Shown here: positions 1 to 5,374 of the stretch, one piece after another
Layout of the letters: each line of letters opens with the position of its first letter
How positions within the stretch are numbered: position 1 is the stretch's first letter
Assembly (NCBI GenBank): GCA_002343445.1
Contig: DDSP01000039.1
Coordinates: forward strand, 1 to 9,245
Origin: Chthonomonas sp. UBA2387
Lineage (GTDB): Bacteria; Armatimonadota; Fimbriimonadia; Fimbriimonadales; Fimbriimonadaceae
Reading direction: 5' to 3'
Length of the DNA stretch: 9,245 nucleotides
Program-made: the position numbers and the translations under genes
Notes under the pieces: generated by a model
Seen by the model: only the letters and a program-made list of their open reading frames with translations
The model's database searches: none
Told to the model about the DNA's origin: nothing

Positions 1-987
1 ACACTCGTCGCCGCCGATGTGGATGAACTTGCTGGGGAAGATTTCCAGCACTTCGGTCAACACGTCTTGAAGGAACTTGATCGTGGTCTCCTCCACATTG
101 AACACGTGGGTGTGAACGCCCCACATGGTGCTGACCTCGAGTTGCCGCCCCGTGTTGCCCAGTTCGGGATAGGCCGCTATGGCCGCCTGCGCGTGGCCGG
201 GCATTTCGATCTCAGGAACCACGGTGATGTGCCGTTCGGCGGCGTAGCGCACGATCTCGCGGGCATCGTCCTGCGTGTAGAAGCCGCCGTGGCGCTTGCC
301 GTCGTACTTGGGGTTGCCCCGATTCTCGTTGTAATGGCCCACCAACGAGTGCTTGCGCCACGCGCCCACTTCGGTGAGCTTCGGATACTTCTTGATCTCC
401 AGCCGCCATCCCTGGTCCTCGGTGAGGTGCCAGTGAAACACGTTCATCTTGTGCAGCGCCAGCAGGTCGAGGGTCTTCTTGACGAAGTCGAGCGGCATGA
501 AGTAGCGGCACGAGTCCATCATCAGGCCCCGCCACTGGAATCGGGGCTTGTCCTGGATCTCGACGCACGGGATCGCCCACTCGGCCCGCACCTGGGTCGG
601 CGAAAACACGTCGGCCGGCAGGAGCTGGCGGATCGTCTGGATGCCGTAGAACAGCCCGGCGGGCTCGGCGGCGCGCAGGATCACACGCTTGGGTTCGACC
701 ACCAGGCGATAACCCTCGGAACCCAGTTGGGTCAGCTTCGCGTCGAGCGCCACGTCGAACGCGTTCGCCTCGGCCCGCTCGCGAATCGGCAGTTCGAAGC
801 CGGTCGCGGGGCGCAGAAACTCCGCGAGCTGCTTCGCCTTGGCCTCGGAGCCTGCGCCGGAAACGATGACCGTGCTGCGGTCCACGACGAACTTGCCTTC
901 CATCCGCTTGAGGGATTCGGGCTGAGGAACGATGACGATGGGTTCTTGGATCATGGCGACGAGCCCCAAAGCGGCGAGAACGACCAT
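1..987 (-). CDS. Beta-N-acetylhexosaminidase, glycoside hydrolase family 20 (3' end cut by window edge)
   Basis: Probable exo-acting enzyme that removes terminal GlcNAc/GalNAc from chitin fragments, peptidoglycan or glycoconjugates by substrate-assisted catalysis. 329 residues are present. Residues 17-145 form the GH20b-like N-terminal domain (IVPQP near the start, then GLFYGIQTIRQLLP at 111-124). The catalytic TIM barrel begins near 150 with FQWRGLMMDSCR, whose Arg153 is the conserved sugar-binding Arg. MNVFHWHLTEDQGWR (181-195) and PEIEMPGH (258-265) follow. The last visible residues, HIGGDEC, carry the catalytic Asp327-Glu328 pair, so about half of a usual enzyme is missing off the left edge. 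The start at 987 lies 4 nt after the lipoprotein stop, with GGAGGGG (1007-1001) 13 nt upstream. The next Met is at 954. The first 12 residues are hydrophobic but lack a charged head, so export is possible but not clear. Family assignment is very secure; substrate is not known. Confidence 0.95.
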   Translation of the reverse strand, partial: MVVLAALGLVAMIQEPIVIVPQPESLKRMEGKFVVDRSTVIVSGAGSEAKAKQLAEFLRPATGFELPIRERAEANAFDVALDAKLTQLGSEGYRLVVEPKRVILRAAEPAGLFYGIQTIRQLLPADVFSPTQVRAEWAIPCVEIQDKPRFQWRGLMMDSCRYFMPLDFVKKTLDLLALHKMNVFHWHLTEDQGWRLEIKKYPKLTEVGAWRKHSLVGHYNENRGNPKYDGKRHGGFYTQDDAREIVRYAAERHITVVPEIEMPGHAQAAIAAYPELGNTGRQLEVSTMWGVHTHVFNVEETTIKFLQDVLTEVLEIFPSKFIHIGGDEC

Positions 988-991
988 CGGC

Positions 992-1756
992 CTAGCGGTG
1001 CCCCTCCACCGTGCCGGCCGCCACTTCCTTGTCCGTGATGTCGAACGCCTTGAACGTCCCGGAGAGCGTCGCCCCGGCGTCTTCAGACTCGACGCCCCAG
1101 TTCATGCTGCCCTCGCCCGAAACGAGACGGAATACAGCCGAACCGAGCACGGCCCGACCTTCGACGACAGCGGTGACGTCCGCACCACCTTCGCCCGCTC
1201 CGGTCAACACGACGGTCCCGGAAAGGCTGTTGCGCTGCTGGATCAGGTTCGCCACGTAAGGCACAACGGGGGCATCGCCCCGCACCGTGCCCACGCCTTC
1301 GGTCAACGACCCACGCCAAACGCCGGCGAAGTTGGTCGGGGCGTTGTCACCCGCGTACTCGATCCGGAACGTGCCGGACTCGGTTCCTGCCGTGGTCGTG
1401 GCGGCGAACGTTCCCGTGATCTCAAAAGCGAACGGAGTACCCGTCATCGTGACTTCGGTGACGTCACCATCGCTGAACGCCTCCAGGACGACCGTAGCGA
1501 TGGAGCCCTGCAGCCGCGCATCGCGAACCGTCGCGAAGACGGCATCGCCGCCATCGCCGATCAACACGGTGCCGCGCCCGTCCACGAATTCGAACAAAAC
1601 GTCCAAGGGTCCGCCCCCGGCAGGAGTGAAGGTGCCCCGGTAAACGCCATTGAGCGTGTTGCCACCGGCGCCCGAACCGCCTTCGCCCCCGCAACCGACG
1701 AGCACCAGAAGCGAGGCGAGCGCACCGAACAAGAAACAGCGAAACAGATGACCCAT
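992..1756 (-). CDS. Probable lipoprotein with two tandem beta-rich repeats, function unknown
   Basis: 254 residues. The N-terminus has one Arg, then a hydrophobic stretch ending in LVGC, a good signal peptidase II lipobox with Cys22 as the acylated residue, followed by a Gly/Ser-rich tether (23-33). The rest is rich in Gly, Thr and Val with alternating hydrophobic residues, typical of beta-sheet. Two repeats are visible. LNGVYRGTF (35-43) with ITGTFAATTTAGTESGTF (113-130) corresponds to FAGVWRGSL (143-151) with LSGTFKAFDITDKEVAAGTV (231-250). The frame is open to 1828, but the start at 1756 is chosen because it gives a clean lipoprotein signal and leaves room for the divergent promoter. A GAGAGG lies just before it. 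It stops 4 nt before the GH20 gene, so the two are probably co-transcribed and both act at or outside the membrane. No known family is recognised. Lipoprotein call is good; role is open. Confidence 0.85.
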   Translation of the reverse strand: MGHLFRCFLFGALASLLVLVGCGGEGGSGAGGNTLNGVYRGTFTPAGGGPLDVLFEFVDGRGTVLIGDGGDAVFATVRDARLQGSIATVVLEAFSDGDVTEVTMTGTPFAFEITGTFAATTTAGTESGTFRIEYAGDNAPTNFAGVWRGSLTEGVGTVRGDAPVVPYVANLIQQRNSLSGTVVLTGAGEGGADVTAVVEGRAVLGSAVFRLVSGEGSMNWGVESEDAGATLSGTFKAFDITDKEVAAGTVEGHR

Positions 1757-1771
1757 GCCTCTCACTCTACC

Positions 1772-1800
1772 TTGGAGCGGCACGGCGCTTGGCCTATACT
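1772..1800 (+). promoter_or_regulatory. Sigma70-like promoter for the FHA-phosphatase operon
   Basis: TTGGAG (1772-1777), a 17-nt spacer, then TATACT (1795-1800, five of six to consensus). The expected transcript start is about 1806-1808, only 8-10 nt before the ATG at 1816, and no Shine-Dalgarno sequence is present there, so the mRNA would be nearly leaderless. It sits in the 59-nt gap between the divergent lipoprotein and FHA genes. The -10 fit is good and the -35 fit is moderate. I did not find an equally good leftward promoter in this gap. Confidence 0.55.
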
Positions 1801-1815
1801 TAGGTTCGGCGAGCC

Positions 1816-2703
1816 ATGACCCACTCACCCGATCCCAACCGCACCCAGATGCTGGCGAACGACCCCAATCGGACGCAGATGATCGCCGCGCCCCGACGCG
1901 ACTCCAGTCCCTCGTTCGAGGCGACCATCACGATCAAGCCCATCCAGTGCCCGGTCTGCAAGACGTTCAACCCCGCCGGGGTCATGTTCTGCGTGGACTG
2001 CGGACTGATCTTCGACCGTGCGCTGCCCGACGATGCCTTCGGCGCGCCAGCGGTACAACTGCCCGTCCTGATCGAATCCAGCGGTCGCGAGCATCCGCTT
2101 CGCCCGGGAACGACGCTCGTCGGACGCGAGGGCGACATCCAGATCGCCGACACGCGGGTCAGCCGACGCCATGCAGAAGTCGTCTCCGATGCGGGCGTCA
2201 TCGCCGTCGCCGACGTGGGCAGCACCAACGGCACCTCGGTCAACGGGACAGCCCTAGCTCCGGGCGAACGGCGCTCGCTCGCCGCAGACGATACGGTCTC
2301 GTTCGGCGGCGTCGAACTCCGTCTGGCCCTGCCCGGCGAAGCCAATAAGACCCTCGGCGTGGCGAGCAACAAGACGGCCGCGCTCGCCGCACCACCCACG
2401 GTTTCGACGGCAGCCGCCTTCTTGGTCGGCGACGAATCCCGGTTCCCACTCCATCCAGGCGAGAACACGCTCGGCCGAAAGAGCGACAACGACGTGTGCA
2501 TCCCCGAACCCTACGTCTCGGGCCGCCATGCGCTGCTGGTGGTCGAAAACGGCGAAGTCTCCCTGACCGACGTGGGCAGCACGAACGGCACCGTCCTCAA
2601 CGGCGCGAAGCTCCCGCCTCACCAGAAGACCCTGCTCACGCCTCAAGACGAGATCCGGCTGGGCTCGATGACCTTCCACGTCGAGTTCGGAGGGCAAGCC
2701 TGA
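1816..2703 (+). CDS. Zinc-ribbon protein with two FHA domains
   Basis: 295-residue cytoplasmic phosphothreonine-reading protein. The N-terminus carries the heptad DPNRTQM twice (6-12 and 16-22). A CPVC...CVDC zinc ribbon follows, with Cys45, Cys48, Cys59 and Cys62. FHA domain 1 (about 83-170) has Gly103-Arg104, SRRHA (116-120) and GSTNGT (135-140). FHA domain 2 (about 202-290) has LGR (219-221), SGRHA (235-239) and GSTNGT (254-259). Both keep the Arg, Ser and Asn that contact phosphothreonine in known FHA domains, so both are likely able to bind. An Ala/Thr/Lys-rich linker (172-200) joins them. The gene overlaps the following PP2C phosphatase by 1 nt (TGATG), so the two are translationally coupled. 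By analogy with GarA/OdhI and type VI FHA proteins it may be a kinase substrate that relays phospho-signals. The kinase is not in this window. Domain calls are secure; targets are unknown. Confidence 0.93.
   Translation: MTHSPDPNRTQMLANDPNRTQMIAAPRRDSSPSFEATITIKPIQCPVCKTFNPAGVMFCVDCGLIFDRALPDDAFGAPAVQLPVLIESSGREHPLRPGTTLVGREGDIQIADTRVSRRHAEVVSDAGVIAVADVGSTNGTSVNGTALAPGERRSLAADDTVSFGGVELRLALPGEANKTLGVASNKTAALAAPPTVSTAAAFLVGDESRFPLHPGENTLGRKSDNDVCIPEPYVSGRHALLVVENGEVSLTDVGSTNGTVLNGAKLPPHQKTLLTPQDEIRLGSMTFHVEFGGQA
2689..2694 (+). promoter_or_regulatory. Ribosome binding site that fixes the phosphatase start
   Basis: GGAGGG lies 8 nt before the ATG at 2703, inside the last codons of the FHA gene. 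The frame is open upstream to 2496, but this strong site and the 1-nt stop/start overlap decide for 2703. Confidence 0.8.
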
Positions 2704-3527
2704 TGGACGAGATCACGGCGGAGTTTCAAGTCGCCGATCTGGCGGCACCCGTGGCGCTGCGCTACATCCCGCGCGTCTCGGTCGGCGCCAAAACAGACAT
2801 CGGGCGGCAACGCGAGAACAACGAAGACAAGTACGAGTTCTACATCCCCGAAGACCCGCGCCAATTGGCCAACCGGGGCCTGATCTTCGTCGTCTGCGAC
2901 GGCATGGGCGGCCACGAAGCCGGCCAAATCGCCGCCGAACTCGCGACCAAGACGTTCATCGACGCCTACCTCAACCACTCTTCCGAGGACCCCGAAACCG
3001 CTGCGGCCGCAGCCGTGGTGGCCGCGAACCGAGTCGTCCTGGACGTTGGCCGGTCCATCCCCGCCTACCGAAACCTAGGCTGCACGCTCTCGGCGCTCAT
3101 GCTCATCCAAGACGACGCCCTGGTCGCCCACGTGGGCGATTCGCGCATCCTGCGCCTGCGTGGCGGCGAACTCGCGCAACTCAGCGACGAACACACGTGG
3201 GTGGAAGAACAAGTGCGCGCGGGCGTGATCGACCGCGAGACCGCCGAAAACCACAAGTACCGACACATGCTCACGCGCGCGATCGGCGCGGAGACCACGA
3301 TTCAGCCGCAGGTCGACCGCTTCGAACTCTACGCCGGAGACACGTTTGTCCTCTGCTCGGACGGCCTCACGAACCACACGGACGAGTTCGACATCCTCCG
3401 TCTGGCTTCGGGCGCCAGCCCCTCGCAAGCGGCATGGAAACTCGTCGCACACGCCCTCACCGCTGGCGGCTCCGACAACGTGACCGTCGTCGTCGTTCGC
3501 GTGGACGATCTCGAAGCCCTGGACTAG
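2703..3527 (+). CDS. PP2C-family Ser/Thr protein phosphatase (Stp1/PrpC type)
   Basis: 274 residues, close to the usual size of bacterial stand-alone PP2C phosphatases. It dephosphorylates phospho-Ser/Thr proteins using two divalent metal ions. Family motifs occur in order: RENNEDKYEF (37-46, metal-binding Asp42), VVCDGMGGHEAG (63-74, Asp66), GCTLSALML (126-134), VAHVGDSRILRLR (141-153), LSDEHTW (160-166), LTRAIG (190-195), LCSDGLTNH (217-225, Asp220) and GSDNVTVVVV (256-265, Asp258). All core acidic residues are present, so it should be active. There is no membrane segment, so it is cytoplasmic. It is coupled to the FHA gene, which suggests that the FHA protein or its phosphorylated partners are its substrates. 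About 24 residues precede the catalytic core. Its TAG stop overlaps the stop of the convergent gene. Confidence 0.95.
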   Translation: MDEITAEFQVADLAAPVALRYIPRVSVGAKTDIGRQRENNEDKYEFYIPEDPRQLANRGLIFVVCDGMGGHEAGQIAAELATKTFIDAYLNHSSEDPETAAAAAVVAANRVVLDVGRSIPAYRNLGCTLSALMLIQDDALVAHVGDSRILRLRGGELAQLSDEHTWVEEQVRAGVIDRETAENHKYRHMLTRAIGAETTIQPQVDRFELYAGDTFVLCSDGLTNHTDEFDILRLASGASPSQAAWKLVAHALTAGGSDNVTVVVVRVDDLEALD

Positions 3528-5359
3528 GCCGCTTCGGACGAGCGGCGCAGGCTTTCCACCGATTCCACCTCGGTCGCCCCGATCACCGTGTGAATGACGC
3601 TCAGACGCGCCGAGCGAGGCGCAAGCGCCAAGCAAGCGGCGACCCAAGCCCCAAACTCCTCGTGGCTCAAGCCGTTCACCAAGTCCACGGCCTTGCCGTC
3701 GATCGGGAACAGGAAGGCCCTCGGCTCGTTCGCGGCCAAAACCAACGGCTCTTCGACGACAGGCTCGGAAGCCGCCTCCGCAGCCACCGTCGGCGTCGCG
3801 ATCGAGAGCTTCTGCGGCGCAGGCTCGTCGGATGGCTTCGTCCGCGCGGGGACGGCGGCATCCAGCGGCACGCGCAGCGCCACGTGGATCGGCGGCTGCT
3901 TGAACGCCCACACATCGTCCACCGAAGCGATCCGCCACTTGTCGCACAGCTTCTGGCCGTTCTCGCGGATGAGCGCCTGATAGTCCACGTCCAGCTTGCG
4001 GAACGTGGTGGAACCCATGTGGTACAGGAACGCCCCGTCGGCCATCCAAAGGCTGAATCCGGCAAGCGCCGTGCGCACGTTGTGGTCGTCGTCCTCGAAG
4101 TTGCCCAGCCCGAACAGCGGATCGAACCCGCCAACAGCGGCCAAGCACTTCGGATGGATGAGCATGAACAGCCCCCGCAGTTGCTGCACCCGAGTCACCG
4201 ACAGCGCCTTGGCCCGCAGCAACGGCTCGGCCTTGACCAGCATGTCGCGGTAATCCGCGATCTCGCCGATGCTCACCTGCTGGTGACCGTGTACGTTGTT
4301 CGAAACCGGACCGATGACGCCGGGCCGCAGCCCTTGCTCGTCCAGGTGCTCCATCGCCGCGACTATCTCGGCCAAGCAATCCACCGCAGGCGCAACGTCG
4401 TCGTTCGTCACCCCAAACCAATCGAACCCACCGAGACGCTCGAGGGCCGCAAGGCCCGCGTTGCACCCTGCGGCAAAACCCTGGTTCTCGCTCAGATGGA
4501 CCAGATGCACCGCCCCGTTCATCCGATCGGCGATCGTCTCCGCCTTGCGCCGACCCTCCGACGACGTGCCGTTCAACACCCAAGCGATCTCGATCGGCCC
4601 CGCGTACGTGCGCATGATCGCCAAAATGGCATCCCCCGCGCCCTCCACGTTGTTCACGGTGGGCATCGCCAAACCGACCTTGGGCCACCACGGCGCAGGC
4701 AGCGGACCCACGGCGGCGACCAAGCTGATCGCCGTCGCGGACAGTCCCGGTTGCAACGGCCCGTGCCAGCGAGCCTCCTGCGAGAAGAACGCGATCTCCC
4801 GTCCGGGGAACTTCGCGCGCACCAGCTGCTCGAACTCCTCGGGCGAGTACTCGCGCTTGCGGAAGCGGTTGCGTGGGCGATCCAACGCGCCACGCCCCGG
4901 CGACACGACCAACCGGTTCGGAGTGGACAACGCCACCGAAGCCCCCGATTGCGCGACCGTATCCAACCAAGCCCCGGGATCGTCGAGGCACTCCAAGAAG
5001 TCGAAGCCCAAGACCACATCCACGTCCCCCGGTGCACGCCTCGAACCGTCCGCCTGCTCGAACGTCGCCGACGGATACTTGCGCGCCGCATGGCGGCAGA
5101 CCGAAGGGTCCCGCTCGACGCCCACCGCCTGCTTGGCGAAGATCGAAGCGTAGTTGGTCCCGTAGCCCTCGCCCGAGCCATAGTCCACCACCGTGCGGCC
5201 CTCGTACCAGCTGCGGAAGAACGTGTACCGCTGCCAGTGGAGCGTCTCGGTGAGCAGGTCCGTGGCATTGGGCACCATGCGCTCGAGCATTGCCGCATGG
5301 GTGCGCGGCGGGCCGACGATGGCGGTCTTGGGTCGCTCGAGTTTGCGTCTGTTGCTCAT
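3524..5359 (-). CDS. Methyltransferase-GT2 glycosyltransferase fusion with unknown C-terminal module
   Basis: 611 residues, no membrane segments seen. Residues about 35-215 are a class I SAM-dependent methyltransferase. Motif I is VVDYGSGEGYG (57-67), the acidic residue that usually binds the SAM ribose is Glu82, and VVLGFDFLECLDD (115-127) is the next strand. Residues about 226-455 are a GT2 glycosyltransferase of the rhamnosyltransferase-like kind. SENQGFAAGCNAG (290-302), the acidic FGVTNDDV (315-322) where the metal-binding Asp sits, and GNFEDDDHNVR (419-429) with the likely catalytic base are all intact. A Pro/Ala/Glu-rich linker (about 500-545) leads to about 65 residues I do not recognise. 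The start at 5359 has AGGGA just 2 nt upstream, which is short spacing. It begins 15 nt after the stop of the larger upstream glycan gene, so the two form an operon. Likely role: adding and methylating sugars of a surface glycan (inferred). Confidence 0.9.
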   Translation of the reverse strand: MSNRRKLERPKTAIVGPPRTHAAMLERMVPNATDLLTETLHWQRYTFFRSWYEGRTVVDYGSGEGYGTNYASIFAKQAVGVERDPSVCRHAARKYPSATFEQADGSRRAPGDVDVVLGFDFLECLDDPGAWLDTVAQSGASVALSTPNRLVVSPGRGALDRPRNRFRKREYSPEEFEQLVRAKFPGREIAFFSQEARWHGPLQPGLSATAISLVAAVGPLPAPWWPKVGLAMPTVNNVEGAGDAILAIMRTYAGPIEIAWVLNGTSSEGRRKAETIADRMNGAVHLVHLSENQGFAAGCNAGLAALERLGGFDWFGVTNDDVAPAVDCLAEIVAAMEHLDEQGLRPGVIGPVSNNVHGHQQVSIGEIADYRDMLVKAEPLLRAKALSVTRVQQLRGLFMLIHPKCLAAVGGFDPLFGLGNFEDDDHNVRTALAGFSLWMADGAFLYHMGSTTFRKLDVDYQALIRENGQKLCDKWRIASVDDVWAFKQPPIHVALRVPLDAAVPARTKPSDEPAPQKLSIATPTVAAEAASEPVVEEPLVLAANEPRAFLFPIDGKAVDLVNGLSHEEFGAWVAACLALAPRSARLSVIHTVIGATEVESVESLRRSSEAA

Positions 5360-5374
5360 GTTCCCTGAAGCGTG

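Noticed and set aside
19..1038. Plus-strand open frame of 339 codons at the left edge
   Set aside because: The other strand encodes a canonical GH20 enzyme through the same bases.
3197..5368. Plus-strand open frame of 723 codons opposite the glycosyltransferase gene
   Set aside because: Arg/His/Pro-rich translation with no domain motifs. The opposite strand carries clear methyltransferase and GT2 motifs. Long antisense frames are expected at this GC content.
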